Positions 1 to 11,800 of a stretch of DNA of 64,000 nt are shown one piece after another. How positions within the stretch are numbered: position 1 is the first letter of the stretch; the number at the start of each line of letters is the position of its first letter. The stretch is from Schizonepeta tenuifolia (lineage: Eukaryota; Streptophyta; Magnoliopsida; Lamiales; Lamiaceae). The position numbers were made by a program, and so were the translations under genes. The stretch spans positions 100,177,498 through 100,241,497 of the forward strand of contig CM055958.1 of NCBI GenBank assembly GCA_029490685.1, read 5' to 3'. The notes beneath the pieces were generated by a model. The model saw only the letters and a list, made by a program, of their open reading frames with translations. It was not told the origin of the DNA and did no database searches.

Positions 1-1131
1 GAAGGTAAGCTGGCCTATTGCTTCAAGAAGCTCGTTGGGATGTTTCCTGAAGCTCGCCACATGCCGATCTTTGCCATGTTTGGCACGGAGTTGATATACC
101 AGTTCAACGTCATCTTCAGCTACTGGTATGTCAAGGAAGACACCCTCCGCAACTATGGTTGGGACCACCTCAAGGCTGATGAGTCACGCTTGCGCGAATA
201 TTTCGAATACTCCAACCTTGAGGTAGCTTACAAGAACAAGGTCGCTGTTCTGAGTTGCAGATTCGATCTCAGCAAGGCCGAAGGGACAGACTCAAGGGAA
301 CTGTGCGATAATGCAGGAGCTGTCACCTTTCTGGACTCTATGTTAGCCAAGAGTGTTGAGTTCGTGGATGAGTTTGATGCATCTGAAGCAGCAGCTCAGC
401 AGGAAGAGGCTGCATTCCAACAGTACCTGGCAAATCGTCAAGCCATGGTTACTGAACTGCCCCCAACAGTTGAACAACCAGCTCAGAAGCCAGACCAGTC
501 TGGACCCTCTGCTCCGACAGCTCCTTCCACAGATGAAATTTGTGAGCTGATATCTGAGAGGGTCACTCAGCTAAGAACAGAGCTGTTGTCAACCATCCAG
601 CAGAACAAAGAAGAACAACTGCTCCTGATCAAAGCTCAGGAAGAGCAGAACAAGAAGCTGCTAGCAGATAATGATGAGATGAAGAAGAAGATGGATGCAT
701 TCACAACATCCTCCAGCACATCCATCAATGAACTCAAGACCTCAGTTCGTGCAGTCAGTTCAGATCTGAACATATACAAGTCCGTCGCCGACTCCAACCT
801 CGCCAAGTCTCAACACACCCAAGATCAAGAATGGGTTTCTCAGTTCGAGCTACATAAAGCAGAGTTTGCAGCTTTTCAAGCCGAAACCTCCGCAACTCTC
901 GCCGCATTGAAGAAAGCAGAACAAGAGTGTGGTGACGGTGAACTGGCAAAGAAGGTCCAAATCGAATGTGCAGTTGATGAACTATTCAACCGAGTTCAGC
1001 TCGCTGAACAAGCCCTCACCTCCCTGAATGGCTCAATCGCAACTCTTTTTGCTGATGCCAAAAAGGGGGAAGATAAGCAGACAGAGGAAGCTGAAACTCA
1101 GGGGGAAGAAGTTCCAAAGATAGCTGGTTAA
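1..1131 (+). CDS. 3'-terminal ORF of a copia (Sirevirus-like) retrotransposon, 5' truncated by window edge
   Basis: The frame is open from base 1, so the protein begins upstream of the window; the first Met in view is at 40. The N-terminal part (to about residue 130) looks globular and aromatic-rich. It is followed by a Pro/Ser-rich linker and then a long Glu/Gln/Lys-rich segment with heptad character (about residues 165-345), a probable coiled coil. No catalytic motif of protease, integrase or reverse transcriptase is present. Sireviruses often carry an envelope-like ORF with a coiled coil downstream of pol, and the position here, just before LTR-like sequence, fits that. The assignment is by position and composition, not by recognised homology, and a generic plant transposon-associated protein is the alternative. 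Confidence 0.5.
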   Translation, partial: EGKLAYCFKKLVGMFPEARHMPIFAMFGTELIYQFNVIFSYWYVKEDTLRNYGWDHLKADESRLREYFEYSNLEVAYKNKVAVLSCRFDLSKAEGTDSRELCDNAGAVTFLDSMLAKSVEFVDEFDASEAAAQQEEAAFQQYLANRQAMVTELPPTVEQPAQKPDQSGPSAPTAPSTDEICELISERVTQLRTELLSTIQQNKEEQLLLIKAQEEQNKKLLADNDEMKKKMDAFTTSSSTSINELKTSVRAVSSDLNIYKSVADSNLAKSQHTQDQEWVSQFELHKAEFAAFQAETSATLAALKKAEQECGDGELAKKVQIECAVDELFNRVQLAEQALTSLNGSIATLFADAKKGEDKQTEEAETQGEEVPKIAG

Positions 1132-1167
1132 AGGAAATCTTAGCTGGAAGAGACAGAGACAGCTCAG

Positions 1168-2013
1168 ATGTCTGGTCCTAGGAAGCCAGCCGACAAGAAA
1201 TCCACTGCTGTCGGAGATCAACTGGCTGAGGACATTGAGCAGGCCAAGCAAGCTGGAATCTCCCACGATGCCATAGCTGAGGTAGCAGCAGAACTCGACG
1301 CAGAACTCGACGGCATCACAACCGAAGAGTGCATTGCTGTTGCAAAAGCTATGGGTGCTAAGGAGAATGATTATATGAATCCTGCATGGATTAAGAAGTT
1401 TGCAGCTGGCCAAGCCAAAGGTGTCAAGAAGTTTGAGGAGGAGCTGGACAAAATTGCCAGAAATTTGGACAGGAACATTGCCAGCCGTAGCCGAAGAAGA
1501 ATCAACAAACATCAAGCAAAGGCTGAGGCAAGAAAGAGGCAACATCAGCTGCAAGGGAAGTCCAAGCTCCAATCTCGGTTCAAGCACGTTGACATGTGGA
1601 TGCCAGTTGAATGGAATGAAGACTGGGAGTCATTCAAACAAGAATTTGTGAATGACTTCTACTACAGAAAAGTCTATACAACTGAGGATCCACAGATAGC
1701 TTTTAGAGAAGCATTGACCGAACTGCATACTGGGGATCCGGGGATGTTCAGTCAATTTAAACGAGCCATGATCACAGCTGGATATGACTTGAACACCGTC
1801 CCTCAGAGAACATTGTCAAGATTTTATCTTTACAGGTCTCCAACTGAAGATGGCAACAAGGCATCACTCAGACAGAACATCAGTTGTGAAGAAAGACAAC
1901 TGAGAGTTCATCTCTTCAGATGCAAAGAGGGGGAAGTCTTCAGAACATCAGTTGTAAGGAAAACAACCGAGCGTTCATCAGAATACATGCGATCTGTATA
2001 TTATTTTTTTTAA
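1168..2013 (+). CDS. Second ORF of the same copia 3' region, ending in LTR-like sequence
   Basis: This basic, Lys/Arg-rich ORF starts 36 bp after the stop of the preceding one. A central cluster of Arg/Lys (around residues 104-140) could bind nucleic acid. The part up to about residue 220 has its own character. The last 60 residues are translated from sequence that resembles the LTR at 3795-3950, and the final residues come from the junction with flanking DNA, so the annotated C-terminus is probably not the original one. I do not recognise a domain. It may be the C-terminal half of the envelope-like/accessory region of the element, separated from the first ORF by a stop and a short spacer. 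Confidence 0.4.
   Translation: MSGPRKPADKKSTAVGDQLAEDIEQAKQAGISHDAIAEVAAELDAELDGITTEECIAVAKAMGAKENDYMNPAWIKKFAAGQAKGVKKFEEELDKIARNLDRNIASRSRRRINKHQAKAEARKRQHQLQGKSKLQSRFKHVDMWMPVEWNEDWESFKQEFVNDFYYRKVYTTEDPQIAFREALTELHTGDPGMFSQFKRAMITAGYDLNTVPQRTLSRFYLYRSPTEDGNKASLRQNISCEERQLRVHLFRCKEGEVFRTSVVRKTTERSSEYMRSVYYFF
1815..1985 (+). repeat. LTR-derived fragment with polypurine tract, truncated
   Basis: Bases 1815-1870 and 1930-1980 match parts of the copia LTR at 3792-3840 and 3895-3950, including the shared ATTTTATCTTTACAGG. A purine run (AAAGAGGGGGAAG, about 1923-1935) has the position of a polypurine tract. The LTR start TGTTGGG seen at 3684 is missing here, and LTR similarity stops near 1985 where MULE sequence begins. 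This is therefore a broken 3' end of a copia element abutting the MULE. Confidence 0.55.
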
Positions 2014-2078
2014 TTATGTTTTTTAATTTATTTTAGTTCTGTTTTGTAATTGATAATTGATTTTATTTGTGTTTCAGC

Positions 2079-3678
2079 ATGGTTGGTGTTGGGTACGTAA
2101 AACATTACAAGAAGTGACTTGTACAGTGAACACGTACAACAAGCTTAGCATGTTGGCATTGATAGAGAAACAACTGTTAGAAGTTGGGAGTGCGCTTGTT
2201 CAAACATTCTCTGTGGGTGCTTTTGGGCATTTTTTTAGAATATATCAGGGTAAAGCGTGTGCGAAAGCGCTTCATATGGTCGTGGCTAGAGAGGTAAAAG
2301 TGGCCGGTGCTGATCCGATGGATCTATGGTTTCGTATTGGTGATAGAAATTTGAGATTTTCACCCCATGAGTACGCTCTTATTTCGGGACTTATGTTTGG
2401 AGCGTCTTCATTTGATCCACACAGTGCAGATTTGTCGACGGAGAATGTGGAAGCATGTCTGGCCTTTTCTGGTGACGTCTGATTATTCAAGGACGTGTTG
2501 AAGGATTTTTTGAAAGTGGATGATCTAGATGCACATTTGTATCTTCAAGTAGCCCATGTGCTCGTCGCACAAGCAGTATTATTAGGTTGCGACGTTAGAG
2601 GCAAGATACAGTCGTGGCTTTGGGTATTATCGGATGATCTCAACCGATGGAACCAATTTTCTTGGGGTGGATATTCATACAAAGTGTTGAAGAACTATGT
2701 CTCGGCGGCACCGCGCCACAAATCTGTTTTTGGAAAAAATTTGAGGTATAACATTTACGGGCCGGTTTGGGCACTGAAGATGTGGATTAACGAGGCTATA
2801 CCTTATTTGTCTGCGATTACTGCCAAGAAAGTGGACGAATATGGATGGGGCTTTTCTCTACGGGGTGAATTGCAGAGATTCCCCGGACCCTGAAGAACAA
2901 GAAGAAGGGATGTGGTACTGGTTCTCATTGGTTAATGCTGAAAACTCGCTCGCAGTGAATTATGTGAAGCCCGTCAACTTGATATCCGAGGGTGAACAGC
3001 CTGAACGTCGTGCCCCAGATCAGCGGCTTTCTAATGACCCTCCGGTGTCAGAGCCTAGCGTCGAGCCCAGTGTATATGATATGAGAGACAGACCCCCACC
3101 TAAAGATATGACGAAAGCTAAGAAAGGTAAAGGAAAACGTGCTCGCATAGTGCAGTCGTCATCATCGAGCAGCGGTACAGAAACCAGCAGTCGGAGAGAG
3201 GGGAAAAGAAACAAGTTCATGGAGGAATTGCGAGGCCTGGTGAGAAGTGAATTGACTACACAGTGGAGAGAGGTGTTTTTTCCGGAGATCAAGTCTTTTT
3301 TCACAGACTTGTTTAAGAAGAAAAGTGGTCGACGTTCTAGCCCGAGTGGACCTGTACCACCACCGTCCAGTGCCTCAGCCTACGGGAGTCCAGTTCACCA
3401 ACAACAACCCTTTGTGCCAGCCCGTCATTCAGCGCCGCCGCTTCAGTGCACAATCCCCGAATGACTTAGAAAGGGTGGCGTTGAGTATGCTTATGAACCA
3501 GATGATCCTCAGCCCATTCCGGTGCCACCCGTAGCTGCTAGGTTTCCTGATGGGAACCCTCAGGATGTGTTGTACAATCCCGCTGCATATGCTGATTTTG
3601 CTAGGAAGTCGCTCGCGCAGACACGAGTCTACTTCAGCAAGTACAGGAAATTTCTCCTGTCGATCTTGACGACGAAGA
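2079..3678 (+). pseudogene. MULE-borne DUF1985/Ulp1 gene, N-terminal part
   Basis: After an intron-like stretch ending in TTTGTGTTTCAG at about 2078, the reading frame encodes a DUF1985-type domain (pattern of Phe-Arg-Ile-Gly, Leu-Arg-Phe-Ser, Glu-Tyr-Ala-Leu-Ile-Ser-Gly-Leu around 2326-2397). In plants this domain is found N-terminal to Ulp1-like C48 proteases carried by Mutator-like elements. A TGA at 2480-2482 interrupts the same frame, and another change near 2880 shifts it. A Lys/Ser-rich linker follows (about 3110-3250), then a Pro/Ser-rich segment. The copia element at 3684 cuts the gene, and the protease part resumes at 24456. Upstream exons and the MULE left terminus are lost or replaced by the copia fragment at 1-1985. 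Confidence 0.75.
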
Positions 3679-3683
3679 CAAAT
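3679..3683. repeat. Target site duplication, left copy (CAAAT)
   Basis: CAAAT directly precedes the TGTTGGG start of the copia 5' LTR, and the same five bases follow the CA end of the 3' LTR at 24451-24455. Removing the insert and one copy leaves the coding frame of the MULE Ulp1 gene continuous across the site. This confirms both the element boundaries and that the insertion was secondary. Confidence 0.9.
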
Positions 3684-5212
3684 TGTTGGGAAATTTAGTA
3701 AAGTTTTGATTGATTCCAAAACCAACTGACCCCAACCGAGTAGATGTTGCCATATCCTAATGCTAGTATTAGGCTCGCTGTTTGAGTAATATTCAGATTT
3801 TATCTTTACAGGACTCCAGCTGAAGACGGCAACATGGCTATACACAGATAGAACTTCAGATGGAAACTCAGATGTGGAACATCAGATGTGAAGCCAACTG
3901 TTCAGATGTGGAACATCAGATGTAAGAAAGACAACTGAGCGTTCAAGCCAACCGTTCGGATAAAGAACATCGGATGAAAGAAAACATCTGAGTAATCAAC
4001 TATTCATCAGATGTGACAATCCACCTGATCAGATGGAACATCAGTTGCAGGACTCAATCTGATAGATCGACAACATGAAGTTCAAGGTAGCTGAGGGTTC
4101 AACTGTTCCTCTTCAGACAGAATGTCAGATGAAGGTAACGATCAGATGGAACATCAGCTGAAGACCACTCAGATGAAGATCAAACGTCTCAACCGACTAA
4201 CCAATGTTGAAAGACAAAGGTTGAAATTTAAATTTAAAAAAGGAAGTCACGTGAAGGTTTGACGTTCTGTCATTACCTCATTTGGCCCAACACAAGATTG
4301 TCTCAGAAGGAAAGCAGAAGTTCACAGTTGCCAAATCGGGAAAATCTACAGAGATGAGAGACAAGCCATCGCTTTCACAGGATAGAGATCAACGGCTCTT
4401 CCAACGGCTAGTTGATTCTCACCGCCTATAAATAGAGACATTCATTCATTCATCAAGACAGAACACATAAGAGAAGAAGACAGAAGAGTGAGACAGACGA
4501 ACGAAAGAACGACGATATACTGCTCACAAGCTAAACTGCAATTAATCTCTTAGAACATCACCAGTTGAGAGTTCATAGAGACTTAGAATCTGTCTTGGTG
4601 TTTTCGATCTTAGTTTGAGTCTTCATTTGTTCAAGCTTAGATCCTAGCTCTCTTCTTTGTTAGAGCTAGTAGTTGAAAAACCCACCCTTATACGCATCCC
4701 CTAAACAAGTTGTTAGGATCCTGCTCTTCCCGAAATTGAGTAGAAAGGTTGATAAGTACCCGTAAACTTATCTGTAAGGTTGATAAGTACCCGCAAACTT
4801 ATCTAAATGGTTGCAAAGACCGCGTAAGCTTTGTGGTAGCTGTCCTAAAGAATTTTGACTGAGTTGTGTGGATTTACAACTCCCCGTGGACGTAGGAGTT
4901 CTCTCCGAACCACGTAATTCCTTTGTGTTGTGTTTTCAGTTCAGTTACTTTTTGCATATCCAACTGACCAACTAACCAGCACTCAAAACTGCATCTTTAT
5001 ATTCCAACTGATTTGGTTGTTGACCGACCTTGCATCTGAGCGTGAGTTATTTTATACGAGTTATTGTTGTATTCACCACATTCCGCACAGCACCACTCTT
5101 CCAGCTGAGATTTCATACTCAGTTGTGGTAATTTTTGGGGGTTGATTTTAAAATTTCTATCTGGTGTATTCCCCCTCTCCCCCATACACCAGAACTCGTA
5201 TCGGGACCATCA
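3684..5212 (+). repeat. Copia 5' LTR (about 1.53 kb)
   Basis: The LTR begins TGTTGGG after the CAAAT duplication and ends CCATCA two bases before the PBS. Its U3 part (3840-4180) is packed with variants of a short CAGATG / GAACATCAG motif in many copies. A TATA box lies at 4427. The R/U5 part after about 4460 contains two copies of a GGTTGATAAGTACCCG unit (4747 and 4780). The terminal 470 bp recur at the right end of the element. Confidence 0.85.
4427..4434 (+). promoter_or_regulatory. Putative TATA box of the copia LTR
   Basis: TATAAATA lies within CCGCCTATAAATAGAG, well placed about 785 bp before the LTR end. Transcription would be expected to start some 30 bp downstream, near 4460. This is inferred from the motif and position only. 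Confidence 0.6.
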
Positions 5213-5214
5213 AG

Positions 5215-5226
5215 TGGTATCAGAGC
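5215..5226 (+). other. Copia primer-binding site (initiator tRNA-Met)
   Basis: TGGTATCAGAGC, two bases after the LTR end, is the standard complement of the 3' end of plant initiator tRNA-Met used to prime minus-strand synthesis. It fixes the 5' LTR end at 5212. Confidence 0.9.
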
Positions 5227-5359
5227 AGTGGTTCAAAAGACCGCTGTCTCTGTTTCACGAGGTGTGAATCGAGGTGTTTTTCTTCAGTGGTCAACTGAAT
5301 AGATCATTTTCACGCTAGTGCATTTCTGCTTGCATTTGTTGTCTGTTTGTTGTGTGCAG

Positions 5360-7490
5360 ATGGATGTTAAGGACAAGATTGTTGTCATGTTCTCGGTTGT
5401 GAACTATACATCCTGGAAAACTCGGATGAAGAAGATTCTATTGTCCAAGTATCATCGAATGCAACAAGTGATTACATCCGGACCGATCACCATCATGGAA
5501 AAAGTCATCCGCACTCCTACAAATCTCAATGATGGGGATGCAACTGAGGTGATAGTTGAGAAGAAGCCAGAAGATTTTACTCCTGAGGAAGCAAAAGTGA
5601 GCCAGCTGGACATCTGGGCTCAGAGCACTATCATGTCCACAGTTGGACAAGACTATCTTCCATGGATAGAAGAGTACAACACAGCTAAGGAAATGTGGGA
5701 CATTTTGGCATCTCTTAGTGAAGGGAGTGACGAAACCAAGGAGAACAAGTTCTCCCATGCTTGCCAAGACTTTGACAATTTCTGTCTAAAAGTCGATGAA
5801 ACCATTGATCAGTTGGAGCTTCGGTTTATGGATGTCATCCGAAGGATTCAGTCTATCCGACGAGGAAAATATACTTTGAGAGAGATCAATCTCAAAGTAT
5901 TACAAGCCCTACCAGCTGAGTGGGACACCTTCACCAACATTCATGAAAACCGAGCTGATCTTGGAGAGATGGGAACAGACAGACTGTTCTCAATTCTGAA
6001 AGGAAACGAGTACACGGTGAACTGACGAAGATCAACTCAGTCCTTGGTACAGACGAGTCGACTTGAGAATGTTGGTTCCGGAACAAAGACAGTAGCACTT
6101 CGAGCCGACTATTCCAAGCCGCGAACATCAAGGGCAACAAGATCTGCAGACACAGCTTCGAAGAAGCCGAGCAGAGAAGAGCTGCAACAGAGTATAGCCG
6201 CCTTGTCAAAGAAGCTAGCTGACATGGATACTCGGTTTGGAAAATATAAGCGGTTCTATAAATCCAACCGAATTCGAGATAACTCAAAGCCTGTGACCAA
6301 CAGTTGCTTTGAATGCGGCAAAGAGGGACACTTCAAAGTTGATTGTCCAGATCTTTCGAAGAAAGATAGAGATGCGTTGAGGGCCAAGCAAAATGCAAAG
6401 AACAAGGCCATGGTTGCAAAAGAAGCAGCTGACGACGTGGACATCTTCACCGACACTGAAGATGAGGACGAGCTGACTTCCACCAACAACGCTATCGGAC
6501 AGAATCAATGTCTCATGGCATTTGGAACCGACCAGGATGATGCTGAGGTACATTCTAGTCCAGTTGATTTAAATTCTTTCAATAATACTAACATGCAGGA
6601 AACAGTAGAGGAAGAGTTGGAACCCTCTTGGGGTGACTTCCTAGAACTCAGTGAGGAATTGAATCAGCAATCGGTTGAGTTTAAGAATCTTCAAGAACAG
6701 TTTGCCAGACTTGAAGAATCCTTAACCGAAAAAGACGATCTGATCAAAAATTAAATCGAAGAGATTGATGATCTCAAAAGTCAACTGAATATTGCCAACC
6801 AAACTAAGGCTCCAACCGATGAGGAGTTGAAGGAACAAATCAAGGAGCAGCATGAACAGTTGAACAAGCAAGAGGCACAGATCGACCAGCTGATGAAGAA
6901 GTCAGACGCACATACCGAGCATATAGTTATTCTTCTCAAGGATCTACAAACTGAAAAGGACAACCTGATAAAGCTATATCAATCATCCAAAATTATCGAA
7001 AATCTCATCAGTTACCGAAGACAAATGAATGACGTGTCTGGACTCGGATACGACATGGTCAATGACACTGGAATTCCACCCGCAACCTTTATCAAGGCTG
7101 TGGATGTCACGGTTGCCAAACCAAATACGGTTGAGTCTGCAACTCCCCAAATTAATCGAACCTCCACGTCACAGCAAGTACCTATAGCACAACCTGCTAA
7201 GGAAACAACAACTGAGAAAGGAAAAGGAGCTGTGGTTGGAGAACTGAAGAATCCATTGGTTGGGACAACAACCGAGGGGGAATGTTCCAGGACTCAGAAG
7301 AGGAACCAGAGACATCGGAGATACAATCAGAACCGACCTTAGAACCGACCTAAGAACCGATGGAATCAACAAAACCGACAGGGATTCAACCATCAGAATC
7401 AACATCGGTTCCATCATCAGAACAACCAGAGGTTCCATCAGAATCAACCAATGTGGAACAGTTCCAACAGCTGCGGATACTCATGCTAGA
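5360..7490 (+). pseudogene. Copia gag, left copy, with premature stops
   Basis: The frame starts at the Met at 5360 (GCAGATGGATG) and encodes a copia-type gag with the usual N-terminal Trp-lined domain. A CCHC zinc knuckle (Cys-Phe-Glu-Cys-Gly-Lys-Glu-Gly-His ... Cys) lies near 6307-6345, followed by an acidic region and a long Glu/Gln coiled-coil segment. In-frame stops occur at 6023-6025, 6752-6754 and 7340-7342. After the last stop the same frame continues through an Asn/Gln/His-rich stretch to about 7490. The stop at 6023 is shared with the right-hand copy and the one at 6752 is not. Confidence 0.75.
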
Positions 7491-7845
7491 ACATGAATTG
7501 ACAGTCAGGAAAGTGGAATCAGACTCTGCAACAAAGATTCCAATATGACGTCCGACCTCATCTGCAAAACCAAAAGGGTCAGAAACGTCAACAAAATAGG
7601 GGGAACGCCTCTCCTCCTAAAGCCCACAATGGGAGAAATCAATCTCTTCCCAAGAAACAGAACGACAACAATAACAACAAGCCTAAGGATGACCGAGGTG
7701 TTGTTATAGTTGATGGAGAAGGAAAGATAATTTGGAATGACAAATCTATCCGAATCTACAGGGAAAAGCGACCCACAGTTCAAGGGGGAACTGGTTCTAA
7801 CCCTCCAGGACCCAACTAAAATTGGGGACCTAAGCGTGTTTCTCT

Positions 7846-8899
7846 GTGCAGGAGCAGGAGGAACAGCTGAGGAAGAATAAAGCATCACATACCATGTGGG
7901 TGATGGACAGTGGATGCTCGAAACACATGACAAATCTGAGGGATTTGCTTGGAAGTTTCGTGGAGAAGGAAGGACCATCAGTTACCTTTGGTGACAACTC
8001 AAAAGGTCACACCAAAGGCTACGGTACCCTTGAAACCAATCTCGTGTCTATTCCCAATGTTTCATATGTTGATGGATTGAAGCATAACTTGCTCTCCATT
8101 AGCCAATTCTGTGATAATGGTTTCTCTGTCAAGTTTGATGCACAGGGCTGCAGGGTCAAAAATGTCAGAACAAAGCAAGTCATATTGCTGGGAAATCGAT
8201 CCCCAACCGGGAATGTCTACTATGCAGATTGGAATAGTAGTCCTCCTGACACCTGTCTTTTATCAAAAAGCAGTTCAGATGTGAGCTGACTGTGGCACAA
8301 AAGGCTCAACCATCTGAATTTCAAGACAATGAACCGACTTGCGAGACAGGAACATGCAAAGGGTATCCCGAACCTTGTGTTTTCACCAACACATATCTGC
8401 AGTGCTTGTCAGCTGGGAAAGCTCGCTAGATCCTCCTTTCGGTTGAAAACGATTCCATCAACCGACCGAGTATTGCAGCTGATCCATATGGATCTCTTCG
8501 GGCCTGTTACTCCCAAGAGCATGAATGGTAACGAATATACACTTGTTGTTACTGATGATTTCTCTAGGTACACGTGGACCATTTTCATGCGTCACAAGAA
8601 TGAAACCCGAGATGAGTTACCCAAGCTGATGGATCGGATATCTAACCAACAAGAGATGAAAATCATTTCTATCCGATCAGACCGTGGAACCGAGTTCCTC
8701 AATGAAACCATCATCGAATACTGCGAGAAGCACGGAATCACTCATCAAACATCGGCTGCTCGTACTCCACAACAGAATGGAGTAGCCGAGCGAAGGAACC
8801 GAACGCTGAATGATGCGGCTACATCCATGTTGACAAGCTCAACTCTGCCAAAGAGATTTTGGGCTGAGACAATCAACACAGCATTCTACACCCAGAACC
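7846..8899 (+). pseudogene. Copia protease and integrase, left copy, cut by gypsy insertion
   Basis: The aspartic protease motif Asp-Ser-Gly-Cys-Ser appears at about 7909. The integrase zinc region has His-Lys-Arg-Leu-Asn-His and Cys-Ser-Ala-Cys at about 8295 and 8398. The catalytic core follows: His-Met-Asp-Leu-Phe-Gly-Pro, then Ser-Asp-Arg-Gly-Thr-Glu-Phe, then the Glu in the Asn-Gly-Val-Ala-Glu-Arg block at about 8785. A TGA at 8287-8289 lies just before the Leu-Trp-His-Lys-Arg block and is present in both copies. The frame ends where the gypsy LTR starts at 8900. Reverse transcriptase should follow but is not in the window. Confidence 0.85.
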
Positions 8900-11800
8900 T
8901 GTAATGCCCCGTAAATTCCTTACGACCCTAAAATTTTAAAGTTAATTAAACAAATGGCTTTGCACGCCTAAGTTTACGATTTTGAATTCTAAGACTAACG
9001 GTCGAATCCGTTTCTGAAAATAAATTACGGAAGTCAGCTAGACGACTACTGTATTTAGGGTTAGCGCGTACGAAAAGTTTTTAGTTCGTGAACTCAGAAC
9101 GGAAAACCGTCTGATTTTTACATTCACGAAATTGCGATACGAACTCGCCCGAAAAAGTTCATTTTTATGATTTTCCGAACGAAATTCGGACTGTGTCGTC
9201 CCGAGTTTTTGTCAAAATAATTTTTCTAAATTTATTTTCCGATTAAGTTTCGTATGTTAAAATTTGCGGTCGAATCAGATCGCGACGATTTTGTGCCGAG
9301 CTATGTTTTTCGTCGAACGTTTTCCGTAATGTCGGATCGCGCGTGAAAAGCGCGTATTTCTTTCTTTTCCCTCACCCCAACCGACATCATCCCTCTCACA
9401 TTGTTAGAATTTTGTGTTTTATATAGTTTAATTAGAGGACACCTTAGCTAGTTACTATTGCACTTTACACCTATTCAATCTTATATCCTAAGTTAACCAA
9501 AATTAAATCTATCTCTCCCTCCTACACCATCAAACTCGGCTGCCCCCTACTCTCCATCTCTCATCTTCATTTTTCCATCCTCCATTGAAGAAACCTTCAA
9601 GAACTCCAAGAAGAAAGTCACAAGTCTTGATTCATCCATCCAATCTTAACACTTTCTTCATTAATTAGCAAGGTAATTCTCTCCTCCATATTTCTACCCA
9701 ACCATCTTCTTCTTCTTTTCATTTTCTTCTTTTGATCGAAAATTAGAGTTATGAAATAGATGATTCGATCTTGGATTAATGAAATTGGATGTGTTAGATA
9801 GGTTAATTAGGGTTTAAAATTGAACAAAACCAAGAACCCTAATCTTTATATTATTACCGAAATTTTAGTTAATTAGTAGGATTTTTGGATTTCTTCAATT
9901 AATGATAAATTCATGCTTAAGAGATGTTTAATTAGTGATTAGAACAAAGAGGAATCGAAAGCCCCATGTTTTTGTGAAATTTGATTAGGGTTTGAGTATG
10001 ATTTGGGGATTTATGCATGTTAATGTGAAATTGGTTTGCAATTGATTAATTGTCAATATAATAGGATGATTAGTGGATAAATGATGTTAGTTGGAGAAGA
10101 AAATCACTCCCTTAATAATTATATAAATACCGAAAATATTTAAGTAATTAGGGGTTTTCATATGTTTGATTTAATTGATGATTTGATGATGGAATTATGT
10201 TGTAATTGATGTGAATTGATTATGGGAATTTAATTAGAGTTTTCTAAAATTATTTATCGGAATGTAAGAGACGAAGAACACGTTATAAGTTGAAATATAG
10301 TGATGATATGAAATGTTTGTATGCATAAAAGTGATTCTCGTTAGATGTTGTTTAATGTCGTAAAATTTGAACGGAATCCGTCAACTTTGAAAATTTCATA
10401 AGAGACGAACAACTAGACGTAACTAGTAACCGAGAAGTCGAATGAGAATTCTAATTTGATATTATTGTCTATGATGAGCTTGAGAACAACTTTGTAGTTG
10501 GTGTCATGAGCTTTCGAGCTATTATTATATGAGCTATAGTTATAGTCGAGAACTAGAACGCGATTTGAATAATTTGTTGGTTTAGTAATTGTTAGTTGAA
10601 AGCCGACGTTTAGAACGTCGTGCTATTGGACGAGTTTTGAGAAGGAGTTCGTCACGTACGGGAGTACGTGATGACTGCCTTGAGGGTCCAGTTTCTAAAG
10701 AAATCGAATTCGAGAGCTTAGAACGAACCTAAGACGTTATACGTCGAATCTATCGAGCAACTAGGGTTTTTGCGGCAGTTTTGCGACCCTCGCCGGAAAC
10801 TGTAATAACTTCTAGCTCGTTTATCGGATTTGCGATCCGTAAATTGAAGCGTAAACTAGATATCCCAAACTTTCAAATGGTACAGGGATCATCCCCTGTT
10901 TCCAAATCCTCTGTTCTGGGCAGTCTCCAGAGTCACTGTATTGCGCAGTAAAATTTCAGTTTCCATTCTTCTAAGTTGTTTAGTTCACAACTTAGTTTCT
11001 TTCGATCGTTTAAGCCGTAATAGCTAACGAATATCTTCCTACTGACCCTAGAGTCAAGTATGGAGCCTTGAGTGATAAAACCAGTCGAGATCTCATCTCT
11101 TAGCCATTCCAATAACGAAGTAGTAAGCGAGAAATTTCATAAGTCTTTTAATGAACTAAAACGTAATTCTCCTAAGTTGATTCCTTCCAACTTAGTTCCT
11201 TATGATCGTTTAAGTCGTATCGAGCTATCGACTACCCTCTCTACTGACCCAAGAGTCGTGTATGAGACATTTCGAGTTCTAAACGGGACTTTAACGAGTC
11301 TCGTTCCCGTTTAAGTAAAATGAATCTAGTAAGCGTGCAAATGCCTAAAGAATGAAACGACTAAAACTTATTTCGATTCTCTTTGATCGATTATCTTTTA
11401 CGACCCGTTTTTAAGTATTATTATTTTACGATGAAGGAGGAAGCCAACTGTGAAGAAAGGACGGAAGATCCAAAGTTTGGAAGCTATTGCTTTTAGTTCT
11501 GTATTACGAGGTGGGCTTTTATATACAAAATAAAACGAGCAATGCTCGGAAAATCTTTCTTTATCGCTTTGATATCTGTGTTTTCAAAGTGATATTATGG
11601 CATGAACTGTTTTATGTTTTATGTGAGTTCTCTTGTACCTATCTGAGTCAACATTCGTGTTTTCCAGATTTAGAGTTAATCTAACTAGGTTAACTAATGA
11701 TCGGCTCTGAGTTAGCTGCTAAGTGCTTTCCAGAGTTAGTGCACTCTGTAACCTGTGGTGTATGTGATATCCTGTTGAGGGATACCATCCACGGTGAATG

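Noticed and set aside
1033..1587. 184-codon minus-strand ORF opposite the two copia 3' ORFs
   Set aside because: Overlaps the end of one and the start of the other sense ORF; hydrophobic Leu/Cys composition is the antisense of Glu/Lys-rich coding sequence.
3840..4180. Regularly repeated short motif that could suggest a CRISPR-like array
   Set aside because: Units vary, spacing is irregular, and it lies in an LTR of a plant retrotransposon.
11072..11314. 80-codon ORF in the gypsy LTR
   Set aside because: No start context, no domain, and located in LTR sequence.
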